Shown here: positions 49,126 through 58,700 of the stretch, in pieces
How positions within the stretch are numbered: the first letter of the stretch is position 1
Layout of the letters: each line of letters starts with the position of its first letter
Assembly (NCBI GenBank): GCA_963762085.1
Contig: CAVXJD010000004.1
Span: 124,001-188,000, forward strand
Source: DASQGA01 sp963762085
GTDB lineage: Bacteria > Actinomycetota > Thermoleophilia > Gaiellales > Gaiellaceae
Length of the DNA: 64,000 nt
Direction of reading: 5' to 3'
The notes under the pieces: model-generated
Databases searched by the model: none
What the model was told of the DNA's origin: nothing
The model's input: only the letters and a program-made list of their open reading frames with translations
Program-made: the position numbers and the translations under genes

Positions 49126-51057
49126 GTGCCTCGATACGCATCCGTCTATCCGCTGGTCACCGCCCGTGCACTCGCCCGGCCCTTCACGTACCTGGCCGGC
49201 GGGCTCGAGCGCGGGTCGATCGTCTCGATCGCATTCGGGCGCTCCAAGCGCCGGGGCGTGGTCGTCGCCCTCGAGGACGAGGTGCCCGAGGATGTCGAGC
49301 CGGTCGCCGTCTCGGAGGTGCTCGGCTCGGTCCCGGAGCCGCTCGTCGACCTCGCTCTCTGGCTCGCGGATTACTACGGCTCCACCCCGGCCAGAACACT
49401 TGCACTCGTGGCCCCGCCCGCCCGCAAGCGGCGCGCCGGTGCCAAACGGCGGCCGCGTGCAGAGGATCTTGTCGGAGAGCCGCGACCCGACGCACTGACC
49501 GAGGCGCAGGAGCGCGTGCTCACGCGGGTGGTCGGGGCGCTCGGCCGGCCAGCCCACTATCTCCTTTACGGCGAGACCGGGAGTGGGAAGACGGAGGTCT
49601 ATCTGCGAGCGTGCGAGGCGGCCCTCGAACAGGGGCTTGGTGCGATCGTGCTCGTGCCGGAGATCGCTCTGACTCCTCAGGCATTCGGCCGCTTCAGGGC
49701 GCGCTTCGGCGACCGTGTGGCCGTCCTCCATTCGTCCCTGACAGAGGCGGAGCGGCGTGACGAGCGCGAGCGGATCGCAGCCGGGGACGCGCGGGTGGTG
49801 GTCGGAGCCCGCTCGGCGATCTTCGCTCCGGTCGAGCGCCTCGGGCTGATCGTCGTCGACGAGGAGCAGGACTCGTCCTACAAGCAGGAATCGGATCCGC
49901 GGTACGACGCGCGCACTGTCGCGGCGAAGCGCGGTGCGCTAGAGAACGCGGTCGTCCTCTACGGGACGGCGACTCCTAGGCCCGAGAGCTGGGAGCGGCT
50001 CGAGCGGCTGGAGCTGGGGAAGCGCCTCGTTGGGTCGCTCCCGCCGGTCAAGGTCGTCGACTTGCGCCGTGAGGCGGGCTACCCGCTCTCGGCGCCGCTC
50101 CTCGCGGAGCTCGGCCTGCTCTCGGACGGCGGCGGCAAGGCCGTGCTTCTCCTGAACCGGCGCGGCGTGGCACCGGCGATCCACTGTCGCGCCTGCGGTC
50201 AGACCTTCCGCTGCGACCAGTGCGACGTCGCCCTAACTCTCCACGGCGACGGACGGCTCCACTGCCACCACTGCGGGTTCACGGCCGACGCGCCGGGCCG
50301 CTGCCCCGTCTGCGGTTCGACCGAGCTGGCCCGCCTCGGGGCTGGTACCGAGCACCTGGAAACAGAGCTGGCCGAGCAGTTTCCGGAGCTCGAGCTGATC
50401 CGCCTGGACGCAGACACGATTTCCGATCCTGCGCTTCTCCGCGACGAGCTGGCCCGGTTCGCGGCGACGGATCGCTCCGTCCTTCTCGGCACCCAGATGG
50501 TGGCAAAGGGCCACCATTTCGCCGGCGTCGCCCTCGCCGCGGTCGTGGACGCCGACACCGGGCTCGGGATGCCGGACTTTCGTGCCGAGGAGCGGACGTT
50601 TCAGCTCGTCACGCAGCTCGCCGGTCGGAGTGGGAGGGACGCCCCTGGGCGAGTCCTCGTGCAGACCTACCAGCCGGATGCTCACCCAATCGCGCTCGCG
50701 GCCCGGCACGGGGTGGAGGAGTTCCTCGTCGGCGAGCTGGCCCGGCGCCGCGAGCTCGGTTACCCGCCCTTCCGCCAGCTCGTCAGGATCATGGTCTCTG
50801 GGCCGGACCCGGCCGGGCCGCGAGCCGTCCTCGACCAGCTTCGGGCGAATCTCGAAGGGCTTCCGGACACCGACCTCCTCGGCCCGGCACCGCTGCTGCG
50901 GCTCCGTGGACGGCACCGCGCGCAGCTCCTCGTCAAGACGGGTGCTCCCCGACCCGTGGCCAGCCGCGCAGGCCGGCTCCTGAACGCCGCCACCGTGGCC
51001 ATGCGGAGAGATAGCCTGGCCGCTGTGGTCGACGTCGACCCGCAGAGCTCGTCATGA
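49126..51057 (+). CDS. priA: Primosomal protein N' (PriA helicase)
   Basis: Superfamily 2 3'-5' helicase that restarts stalled forks. About 643 aa. Fork-binding N-terminal domain (SVYPLVTARALARPFTYLAG), Walker A LLYGETGSGKTEVYLRACEA (~150), VVDEEQDSSYKQESDPRYDA (Walker B, DEEQ rather than the usual DEEH), a paired zinc module (CRACGQTFRCDQC and CHHCG...CPVCG, ~350-400) and LLGTQMVAKGHHFAGVALAA. The GTG at 49126 gives the family N-terminus PRYASVYPL; an in-frame ATG at 49108 would overlap the divergent start codon. The stop overlaps the next gene (ATGA). Confidence 0.92.
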   Translation: MPRYASVYPLVTARALARPFTYLAGGLERGSIVSIAFGRSKRRGVVVALEDEVPEDVEPVAVSEVLGSVPEPLVDLALWLADYYGSTPARTLALVAPPARKRRAGAKRRPRAEDLVGEPRPDALTEAQERVLTRVVGALGRPAHYLLYGETGSGKTEVYLRACEAALEQGLGAIVLVPEIALTPQAFGRFRARFGDRVAVLHSSLTEAERRDERERIAAGDARVVVGARSAIFAPVERLGLIVVDEEQDSSYKQESDPRYDARTVAAKRGALENAVVLYGTATPRPESWERLERLELGKRLVGSLPPVKVVDLRREAGYPLSAPLLAELGLLSDGGGKAVLLLNRRGVAPAIHCRACGQTFRCDQCDVALTLHGDGRLHCHHCGFTADAPGRCPVCGSTELARLGAGTEHLETELAEQFPELELIRLDADTISDPALLRDELARFAATDRSVLLGTQMVAKGHHFAGVALAAVVDADTGLGMPDFRAEERTFQLVTQLAGRSGRDAPGRVLVQTYQPDAHPIALAARHGVEEFLVGELARRRELGYPPFRQLVRIMVSGPDPAGPRAVLDQLRANLEGLPDTDLLGPAPLLRLRGRHRAQLLVKTGAPRPVASRAGRLLNAATVAMRRDSLAAVVDVDPQSSS

Positions 51058-51479
51058 GGACGGCGCTGGCCCTGCTCACGCTGGGGGTGGTTCTGGGCGG
51101 CTGCGGTGGGGGCGGCACTGCCTCTCCCGAAGAGGTTGTGCGCAACTGGTCGGAAGCGTTGAACGCCGACGACAACGACGGCGCCGCCGATCTCTTCGCG
51201 AACGGAGCGGAGGTCGTCCAGGCCGGCACTTCGCATCGTCTCTCCCGGCACGACGAGGCCGTCCGCTGGAATGCGGCCTTGCCGTGTGACGGGAAGATCG
51301 TGGAGCTCGACGTCGATGAGGACGAGGTGACCGCAGTCTTCATCCTCTCGGACAGCAAGACGACGCCGTGTGACGCCCCGGGTGCGGAGGTCACGGCAAT
51401 CTTCACCGTCCGCGGCGGCAAGATCGTCCGGTGGGAGCAGCCGAGCGGCAGAGCTCCTGCCTCAGGCGACGTCGTCTAA
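51054..51479 (+). CDS. Small lipoprotein with NTF2-like domain
   Basis: 141 aa. Type II signal peptide MRTALALLTLGVVLGGCGGG with lipobox LGGC, then an NTF2/SnoaL-like fold (ASPEEVVRNWSEALNADDND, AADLFANGAEVVQAG, then EVTAIFTVRGGKIVRWEQPS). Function unknown; outer face of the membrane. The ATG overlaps the priA stop, so it is co-translated with a helicase, an accidental-looking pairing. def follows after 11 nt. Confidence 0.75.
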   Translation: MRTALALLTLGVVLGGCGGGGTASPEEVVRNWSEALNADDNDGAADLFANGAEVVQAGTSHRLSRHDEAVRWNAALPCDGKIVELDVDEDEVTAVFILSDSKTTPCDAPGAEVTAIFTVRGGKIVRWEQPSGRAPASGDVV

Positions 51480-51490
51480 CCTGACCGACC

Positions 51491-52075
51491 GTGAGCGAGG
51501 TCGAAGGACAGGTCCGGGACGAACAGCTGGATCCCGAGCGCGAAGCGCGCCGGCAGCAGGCGCTCGCACAGGTGCGCCAGTATCCGGACCCGGTGCTCCG
51601 GATGCGCGCCAACGAGATCGAGGAGCCCGACGAGTCCCTGGCCGACCTGGCCGAGCGGATGGGCCGGCTCATGCAGGAGGCTCGTGGCGTGGGGCTCGCT
51701 GCGCCGCAGGTGGGAATCCTCCGTCGCTTCCTCGTCTACCAGGCAGCTGACGAGGCACCCGTGCAGGCGCTGGTGAACCCCGTTGTCGTCGAAGCGTCCG
51801 AAGTGACCGAGATCGGGCCGGAGGGGTGCCTGTCGCTTGGCGCCGCGTCGGTCGTCGTCGACGTCGAGCGCCCCGATTCCGTGGTCGTCGAGGCCAGGAC
51901 ACCCGTGGGCGAGGACATCCGGATCGAGGCGGAAGGGCTCGAGGCTCGCGTGCTCCAGCACGAGATCGACCATCTGGATGGCGTGCTGATCCTCGACAAG
52001 ACGACGCCCGAGCAGCGTCGCGAGGCGCTTGGAAAGCTCCGGCCGCAGCCAATCCTCGGATCGTTAGAGGTGTGA
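51491..52075 (+). CDS. def: Peptide deformylase
   Basis: Fe2+ enzyme that removes the N-formyl group from new proteins. 194 aa. Motif 1 GVGLAAPQVG (~59), motif 2 EGCLSL with the metal Cys (~111) and motif 3 QHEIDHLDG with two metal His (~154). About 25 N-terminal residues (EVEGQVRDEQLDPEREARRQ) are extra and helical. GTG start, TAACCT 8 nt upstream. It overlaps fmt (GTGA); def-fmt encode opposing formylation steps. Confidence 0.95.
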   Translation: MSEVEGQVRDEQLDPEREARRQQALAQVRQYPDPVLRMRANEIEEPDESLADLAERMGRLMQEARGVGLAAPQVGILRRFLVYQAADEAPVQALVNPVVVEASEVTEIGPEGCLSLGAASVVVDVERPDSVVVEARTPVGEDIRIEAEGLEARVLQHEIDHLDGVLILDKTTPEQRREALGKLRPQPILGSLEV

Positions 52076-52860
52076 AGCTCGCGGTCGCGGCGACCGCGCC
52101 GTTCGGCGCCGCCGTGCTCGAAGGCCTGGCGGCCAGGCACGACGTCGAGTTCCTGCTGACACGGCCGGATCGACCGAAAGGCCGCGGCCGTCGCGAGGGG
52201 CCGCCGCCGGCAAAGGAGGCCGCGGATCGCCTCGGAATTCCGGTCGAGCAGCCCGAGCGGCTCGAGACCGTGCCGGGGACGGCGGACACGCTCGTCGTCG
52301 TCGCCTACGGGGTCCTGATCCCGGAGTCGCTCCTCGCAGAGCGCCTCTGGCTGAACGTCCATCCGTCCCTCCTTCCGCGCTGGCGGGGCGCCGCTCCGGT
52401 CGAGCGAGCGCTCATGGCCGGTGATGACGAGACCGGTGTCACGATCCACAGGACGACCGCTGGGCTCGACGCCGGCCCGATCGCCGCGCAACGGAGCTTC
52501 CAGATCGGGCCGGAGGAGGATGCCGGGACGGTCTACGAGCGCTCGGCGGGGCTTGCGGTCGACCTCCTGGACGAGGTGCTGACGAACCCGTCGTTCACCC
52601 CGCAGCCCGAGGAAGGCGTCACGTATGCAGAGAAGATCCGCCCTGAAGACCGCGAGATCGACTGGTCACGCCCGGCGAACGAGGTCTACGACCGGATCCG
52701 CGCACTCTCGCCGCACATCGGCGCACGTGGGGAGCTCCACGGACGCCCGGTGACCATCTGGCGCGCGCAGCTTGTCGACGGACAGGTCGAACCGGTCGAA
52801 GTGCAGCCGGAAGGGCGCCGGCGGATGACCTACGAGGAGTTCCTCCGCGGGCTCCGATGA
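52072..52860 (+). CDS. fmt: Methionyl-tRNA formyltransferase
   Basis: Formylates initiator Met-tRNA with 10-formyl-THF. 262 aa, short for the family (~310), owing to a compact C-terminal domain. Motifs: VAYGVLIPESLLAERLWLNV leading to HPSLLPRWRGAAPVERAL (catalytic Asn-His) and TGVTIHRTTAGLDAGPIAAQ (Asp). The formyl-transferase core is complete. Very little remains of the OB-like C-terminal tRNA domain (~205-262). The GTG overlaps the def stop and the stop overlaps rsmB. Confidence 0.93.
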   Translation: MKLAVAATAPFGAAVLEGLAARHDVEFLLTRPDRPKGRGRREGPPPAKEAADRLGIPVEQPERLETVPGTADTLVVVAYGVLIPESLLAERLWLNVHPSLLPRWRGAAPVERALMAGDDETGVTIHRTTAGLDAGPIAAQRSFQIGPEEDAGTVYERSAGLAVDLLDEVLTNPSFTPQPEEGVTYAEKIRPEDREIDWSRPANEVYDRIRALSPHIGARGELHGRPVTIWRAQLVDGQVEPVEVQPEGRRRMTYEEFLRGLR

Positions 52861-54047
52861 CCGCGCGTCAGGTCGCCTACGAGGTGGTTCGGCGCGTCTT
52901 CGAAGAGGACGCCTACGCGGATCGCGTCTTCCGTGCGGCTGCCGAGGGCCTCGACGAGCGCGACCGGGCCTTCGCGATGCAACTCGCCTACGGGACGGTG
53001 CAACACGTCCGGACCCTGGACCACGCAATCGAGACGCTGGGCAAGCGTCCGGTCCGGAAGCTCGACCCGGCGGTCCGCGCGGCCCTGCGCCTCGGCGCCT
53101 ACCAGCTCGCGTTCATGGACTCGGTGCCGGTGCACGCGGCCGTGAACGAGTCGGTGCAGCTCGTCCGACGCGCTCAGCTCGAACGCGCCGTGCCGTTCAC
53201 GAATGCCGTCATGCGGCGGCTTTCCGAGGGCCTGGAAGGGCTTCTCACCGGCCTCGGCGAGGCGACACCCGAAGAGGCGGCGCTTCGCCATTCCTATCCC
53301 GATTGGGTCGCCGAGACGTGGTGGCGGGAGCTGGGAGCGGAGGACGCGGTCGGCTTGATGCGGGCTCAGAACGAACCGCCGGAGACGGCCGTCCGAACGC
53401 GCGACGGCGCCCGTGTCGTCGACCGGATTCCCGCAGACTGGCTCGAGACGGGTTACGCGTGGCCCCAGAGCCGTGGGTCGCAGCTGGCAGGGAGTGCCGT
53501 TGGCGCGAAGCCCGAGGACCGCGTCCTCGACCTCTGCGCCGCTCCAGGGGGCAAGACGGCCCAGCTCGCGGAGGTCGCGGACGAGGTGGTCGCGGTCGAG
53601 AAGCACCCTGGACGGGCGCGCGAGCTCGCGGAGAACGTCGAACGGCTCGGAGCGCGGAACGTCAGCGTGCTGAACGTGGACGCCCTCGATCTTCCCGGCG
53701 ATCTCGGTAACTTCGACCGCATCCTTGTCGACGCGCCTTGCTCAGGGCTGGGCGTGCTCGCCTCGCGTCCGGACCTGCGCTGGCGTGCGAAACCGCTCCC
53801 GGAGCTCCAGCTCGATCTGTTGCGCGCGGCCGTCCCGCTGGTTCGGCCGGGTGGGACGCTCACGTATTCGGTCTGCACGATCCACGAGGCAGAGAACGAG
53901 GCGGTCGTCGACGAGCTTGGACTCCCTTTCGACGATCTGGGCGCGGCCTGGCCCGACTTCCGCCACCCGCGGCGCCCAGAGTTCCTGCTGACGCTGCCGC
54001 ACCGCCACCGCACGTCCGGGTTCTTCGTCGCCCGCCTCCGAACGTAG
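52857..54047 (+). CDS. rsmB: 16S rRNA (cytosine-967-C5)-methyltransferase
   Basis: 396 aa. N-terminal NusB-like RNA-binding domain (~1-130: RQVAYEVVRRVFEEDAYADR, LRLGAYQLAFMDSVPVHAAV) followed by the NOL1/NOP2/Sun catalytic domain: VLDLCAAPGGKTAQLAEVAD (~223), DAPCSGLGVLASRPDLRW with the first catalytic Cys and TYSVCTIHEAENEAVVDELG with the second. Position 967 is inferred from the NusB-domain architecture and the def-fmt-rsmB order. ATGA overlap with fmt. Confidence 0.94.
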   Translation: MTARQVAYEVVRRVFEEDAYADRVFRAAAEGLDERDRAFAMQLAYGTVQHVRTLDHAIETLGKRPVRKLDPAVRAALRLGAYQLAFMDSVPVHAAVNESVQLVRRAQLERAVPFTNAVMRRLSEGLEGLLTGLGEATPEEAALRHSYPDWVAETWWRELGAEDAVGLMRAQNEPPETAVRTRDGARVVDRIPADWLETGYAWPQSRGSQLAGSAVGAKPEDRVLDLCAAPGGKTAQLAEVADEVVAVEKHPGRARELAENVERLGARNVSVLNVDALDLPGDLGNFDRILVDAPCSGLGVLASRPDLRWRAKPLPELQLDLLRAAVPLVRPGGTLTYSVCTIHEAENEAVVDELGLPFDDLGAAWPDFRHPRRPEFLLTLPHRHRTSGFFVARLRT

Positions 54048-54050
54048 GAT
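54045..54050 (+). promoter_or_regulatory. -10 element of rpe
   Basis: TAGGAT, exactly 6 nt upstream of the rpe ATG and containing the rsmB stop codon. It fits the leaderless geometry. Confidence 0.4.
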
Positions 54051-54056
54051 CGACCC

Positions 54057-54734
54057 ATGGCCTGGCGTGAGTGGGTGCAGGAGTTCGAGATCGAGCCCTC
54101 GATCTACGCGGCGAATTTCGCCGCGCTCGGAGCAGACCTGGAGCGAGCTCTCGACGCGGGCGCCCGCATCCTCCACTTCGACGTCGGCGACGGTCATTTC
54201 GTCGAGCCGATCACGATCGGACCCATCGTCCTCGAGTCGATCGCCCCCCTCGTGCACGCGCACGGTGCCGTGCTCGACTGCCACCTGATGGTGGACAACC
54301 CCGAGCACCATTTCGCGCAGATCGCGAAGGCCGGTGGAGACAGCGTTACGTTCCACCACGAGGTGGTCGCCGATGTGGCCGCGACGGCGGCGAAAGCCCG
54401 GGAGCTCGGCCTCGGGGCCGGGCTAGCGTTCAACCCAGAGTCAGAGGTCGCGGACGTCGTGGCCCGCGTCGAAGACGTCGACCTCGTCCTCTGCATGAGC
54501 ATTCACCCCGGCTACTCGGGCCAGGCGTTCATGCCCGAGGCGCTCGAGCGGATCCAGGAGCTTCGGGCGGCGCTCGCGGACGATGTCTTCGTTCAGGTCG
54601 ACGGCGGCATCAAGGCAGACAACGTCGGGGCAGTGCGTGAAGCGGGCGCCGAGCTTCTGGTCGCTGGAAGCGCGGTCTTCGACGGCGCCGACCCGGGCGC
54701 GGCCTATCGTCGCCTGGTCGACGCAACAGCGTGA
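54057..54734 (+). CDS. rpe: Ribulose-phosphate 3-epimerase
   Basis: Interconverts ribulose 5-phosphate and xylulose 5-phosphate; ribulose 5-phosphate is also the substrate of RibB downstream. 225 aa (beta/alpha)8 barrel. EPSIYAANFAALGADLERAL, HFDVGDGHFVEP (metal His and Asp), LDCHLMVDNPEHH (His), MSIHPGYSGQAFMPEALERI and QVDGGIKADN (Asp). The second Asp-containing loop reads VGDGHF instead of the common MDGxFV, a mild deviation. The stop overlaps ribD (GTGA). Confidence 0.9.
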   Translation: MAWREWVQEFEIEPSIYAANFAALGADLERALDAGARILHFDVGDGHFVEPITIGPIVLESIAPLVHAHGAVLDCHLMVDNPEHHFAQIAKAGGDSVTFHHEVVADVAATAAKARELGLGAGLAFNPESEVADVVARVEDVDLVLCMSIHPGYSGQAFMPEALERIQELRAALADDVFVQVDGGIKADNVGAVREAGAELLVAGSAVFDGADPGAAYRRLVDATA

Positions 54735-55714
54735 AGAACCCACTGGAGAGGGCGCTCGAGCTGGCCGAGCGAGGCCGCGGCACGACCCGTCCGAATCCGA
54801 TGGTCGGGGCCGTCGTCGTGCGCGACGGCGAGGTGGTCGCGGAAGGCTGGCACGAGCGGCCCGGCGAGCCGCACGCGGAGGTACTGGCGCTGGAGGCGGC
54901 CGGGGAGCGTGCCCGCGGCGCGACGCTCTACGTGACGCTCGAACCCTGTGCGCACCAGGGACGGACCCCGCCCTGCGCCGATGCGGTCGTCGCCGCGGGC
55001 ATCTCGCGTGTCGTGGCTGCAATAGGTGATCCGGATCCCCGGACGAACGGGCAGGGCTTCGAGCGGCTTCGGGCGGCTGGAGTGGAGGTGGAGCTCACAG
55101 AGGGCGACCTTGCCAGGCAGGCGCGCCGCCAGAACGAGGCCTTCCTGACCTGGGCCGCCAAGGGACGCCCTTTCGTCACCTACAAGGCGGCAATGACCCT
55201 CGACGGGAGGCTGGCGGCGGCGGGAGGCGACGCACGCTGGGTGTCCGGTGAGGAGAGCCGCCGCCGCGTCCACGAGCTGCGTGCGGCCTCCGACGCGGTT
55301 GCGGTCGGGATGGGTACGGCGCGCGCCGACGAGCCTCGCCTCGACGCGCGCGACGTCGACGCGGTCCGCCAGCCTCGCAGGCTGGTCTTCGGGCAGGGGC
55401 CGTTGCCGGACGGGTCGGACCTCGAACTGGTCGCCGGCCCGCTCGACGAGGAGCTGGCCCGCCTGGCGGGGGAGGAGGTCCAGTCCCTGCTCCTCGAGGG
55501 AGGTCCGACGCTCGCCGGGGCCTTCCTGCGGGCCGGGCTGATCGACAAGCTCCTCCTCTTCGTCGCTCCGAAGCTCGTCGGTGGAGACGATGCGCCGCCG
55601 CTCTTCGCCGGCCCCGGCGCCCGTTCCCTGGCGGAGGCGGTCCCGGTCGGAGAGGTCGAGGTGGAGCAGGTCGGGGACGATCTTCTGCTGACCGCGTACG
55701 TCAACGAGCCCTGA
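54731..55714 (+). CDS. ribD: Bifunctional pyrimidine deaminase/reductase RibD
   Basis: Second and third steps of riboflavin synthesis. 327 aa. N-terminal CMP/dCMP-like deaminase (~1-140): RPNPMVGAVVVRDGEVVAEG, PHAEVLAL (zinc His, catalytic Glu) and LEPCAHQGRTPPCADAVV (zinc Cys). C-terminal reductase (~145-327): FVTYKAAMTLDGRLAAAGGD and LLLEGGPTLAGAFLRAGLID. The GTG overlaps the rpe stop. The next rib gene is displaced 3.4 kb by the cyclase/AAA gene. Confidence 0.94.
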   Translation: MKNPLERALELAERGRGTTRPNPMVGAVVVRDGEVVAEGWHERPGEPHAEVLALEAAGERARGATLYVTLEPCAHQGRTPPCADAVVAAGISRVVAAIGDPDPRTNGQGFERLRAAGVEVELTEGDLARQARRQNEAFLTWAAKGRPFVTYKAAMTLDGRLAAAGGDARWVSGEESRRRVHELRAASDAVAVGMGTARADEPRLDARDVDAVRQPRRLVFGQGPLPDGSDLELVAGPLDEELARLAGEEVQSLLLEGGPTLAGAFLRAGLIDKLLLFVAPKLVGGDDAPPLFAGPGARSLAEAVPVGEVEVEQVGDDLLLTAYVNEP

Positions 55715-55723
55715 GCCGGGCCG

Positions 55724-55729
55724 TAAGCT
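55724..55729 (+). promoter_or_regulatory. -10 element of the cyclase/AAA gene
   Basis: TAAGCT, exactly 6 nt upstream of the ATG at 55736; a leaderless start would fall on the ATG. Confidence 0.45.
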
Positions 55730-55735
55730 CTGTCC

Positions 55736-58700
55736 ATGTTGGTCTGTGCCGCCTGCGGTCAGGAGAACCCGGAGGGTTTTAGCTTTTGCGGTTCGTGCGG
55801 CAAGCCCTTGACGGACGAGGCCAGGGGCCCGCGCGAGGAGCGCAAGGTGGTCACCGTGCTCTTTGCCGACCTCGTCGGGTTCACCGGCCGAGCCGAGCAG
55901 CTGGACCCCGAAGATGTCCGAGCGATGCTCTCGCCGTACTACGCCCGGCTCCGCAGCGAACTCGAGCGGCGTGGTGGGACGGTCGAGAAGTTCATCGGCG
56001 ACGCGGTCATGGCCGTGTTCGGCGCGCCGGTGGCGCACGAGGACGACCCCGAGCGGGCGGTTCGAGCTGCGCTTGCGATCCGGGACGCGATCCGGGATGA
56101 GGATGCCGAGCTTCAGGTTCGGATTGCCGCCAACACGGGCGAGGCACTCGTCTCCCTTGACGCGAGGCCGAGCGCCGGGGAGGGCATGGCAGCCGGAGAC
56201 GTCGTCAACACGACGGCCAGGCTGCAGTCGGCTGCCCCCGTGAACGGCATTCTCGTCGGCGAAAGCACGTACCGCGCCACCCGCCACGCGATCGAATACC
56301 GGGAGGCGGCACCGGTCGAGGCGAAGGGCAAAGTCGACCCGCTCCAGGTGTGGGAAGCCGTCCAGGCCTACTCCCGAATCGCTGTGGAGACGTTGGAGAC
56401 GGGAGCGCCGCTGATCGGCCGCCGCCGCGAGCTCGACGTGCTCACGGGCGCCCTCGAGCGCGCGCGGCAGGAGCGCACCCCCCAGCTCGTCACGCTCGTC
56501 GGCGTACCGGGGATTGGAAAGAGCCGGCTCGTCTACGAGCTCTTCAAGGCGATCGAGTCGGAACCTGACCTCGTCTTCTGGCGCCAGGGGCGTGCCCTTC
56601 CATACGGCGAAGGCGTCACGTACTGGGCACTCGCCGAGATGGTCAAGGCGCACGCCGGGGTGCTCGAGACGGACTCGCTCGCCGACGTGGGGCAGAAGCT
56701 GACGCAGGCGGTCTCCGTCGTCCTCGGGGATTCGGCTGAGACGGAATGGGTCGAGCTTCACCTCCGGCTGCTTGTAGGGCTCACGACAAGCTCGGACATG
56801 TCAGGCGACCGCCGTGCCGAGAGCTTTGCTGCCTGGCGGCGCTTCTTCGAAGCCCTCGCCGAGCAGAACCCGCTCGTCCTGATCTTCGACGACCTCCACT
56901 GGGCGGACGACAACCTGCTCGACTTCGTCGATCACCTGGTCGACTGGGCCAGCAGCGTCCCGATTCTCGTCGTTTGCGCCGCACGTCCGGAGCTGCTCGA
57001 CCGGCGTCCGGCCTGGGGTGGCGGGAAGCTCAATGCCGCCACAGTCTCGGTGACGCCGCTCAGCGACGAAGAGACGGCGGAGCTCATCGGCGCGCTGCTC
57101 GAGCGGATCCTGCTTCCGGCCGAGATCCAGGCGTCCCTACTTGCGCACGCGGGCGGCAACCCTCTCTACGCGGAACAGTTCGTCCGCATGCATCTCGAGC
57201 GCGCGGGCGACGCGCCCGCGTTGCCCGAGACCGTGCAAGGCATCATCGCCGCGAGGCTTGACATCCTTCCCGCAGCGGAGAAGGCGCTTCTCCAGGACGC
57301 CGCAGTCATGGGAAAAGTCTTCTGGCTCGGCGCTGCTGCCTCAATCGGCGAGCTCGGTACGGATGCCGTCGAGAGGCTCCTGCATGCGCTCGAGCGCAAG
57401 GACTTCATCCGCAGAGAACGGCGCTCCTCCGTCGCGGGCGAGACCGAGTACTCATTCCGGCACGTTCTGGTGCAGGACGTTGCGTACGCTCAAATTCCGC
57501 GGGCTGCGCGTGCGGAGAAGCACTGCCTTGCCGCCGGCTGGATCGATTCGCTCTCGGACGACCGGGCGGACGATCGGGCGGAGATGCTGGCGCACCACTA
57601 CCTCGCGGCGCTCGAGTTCGCCCGCGCAGCCGGTAGCGAGACCGCCGACCTCCGGGAGCGGGCCCGCCTTGCCCTGCGCGTCGCTGCCGAACGCGCCGTG
57701 GCGCTGAGCGCATTCGCTGCGGCAGCTCACTTCTTCGAGAGCGCTCTCGAGCTCTGGCCGGCCGACGATCTCGAGCGACCAAAGCTCCTGCTTCGGTGTG
57801 GCGAAGCTCTTGCAGAAATAGGGCGCGGCGAGGCTATCGGCGTCCTCGAAGAGGCCGGAGAGGCGTCGCTTGGCGCCGGGATGGTCGAAGAGGCAGCCGA
57901 AGCATTAGCTCTGCTCGGTCAACTCCGCGTCGACCTGGGGTTGCCCAACGAGCCTTTCGACGAAGTGGATCGAGCCGTCGCTCTCGTCCAGGATCGGGGA
58001 GCTTCGGAGGCCAAGGCGCGCGTGTATGCACACGCCGCGCGGCGAAACGCAATCGGCGGTCGTCACGTGGAGGCCATCAGGTTGAGCGACGTGGCGCTCG
58101 GCCTGGCCGAGGCGCTCGAGCTCCCGGACACCCGGGGGTTCAGCCTGAACACGCGCGGGATGGTCCGGGTCACCGGCGGCGACCTGGGCGGGATCGAGGA
58201 TCTCGAAGCGAGCATCGCGATCGCGGGCGAGCGCCGGACGTCCGACCTGGCGCGTGGGTACGGCAACCTTGCGTCGATACAGGTCGATCTAGGAGAGCTC
58301 GGGCGGGCGCGCGAGCTTCATCAGCGCGGGCTCGAGGCCGCCTCCCGAATGGGGCAGGAGAACGACGTCCGCTGGCTCGATAGCGAGCTCTCCGTCGACC
58401 GATATCTCGTGGGCGAATGGAGCGAAGCGCTTCTCGGCTTCGATCGGCGGATCACGGAATCCGCGACCTCCCCGTTCTTCATGGAAGCGCCATGCCGGCA
58501 GTTCCGGGCACTGATCAGGCTCGCACGGGGCAATTTCGCCGGGGCACTCGAGGATTCCGAACGAGGACTCGCGCTGGCCGAGTCCGGCGGCGGCGACCCG
58601 CAGATGCTTCTCCCGGCTCTTGCCACGGCCGCCCTTTGCGGACTGGAGATGGGTGATGAGGATCGAGCTGCAAGCCTCGCAGACCGGCTAGCTGACATGA

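Noticed and set aside
54704..56761. 685-codon minus-strand open frame
   Set aside because: Antisense to ribD and the cyclase/AAA gene, both with unmistakable motifs.
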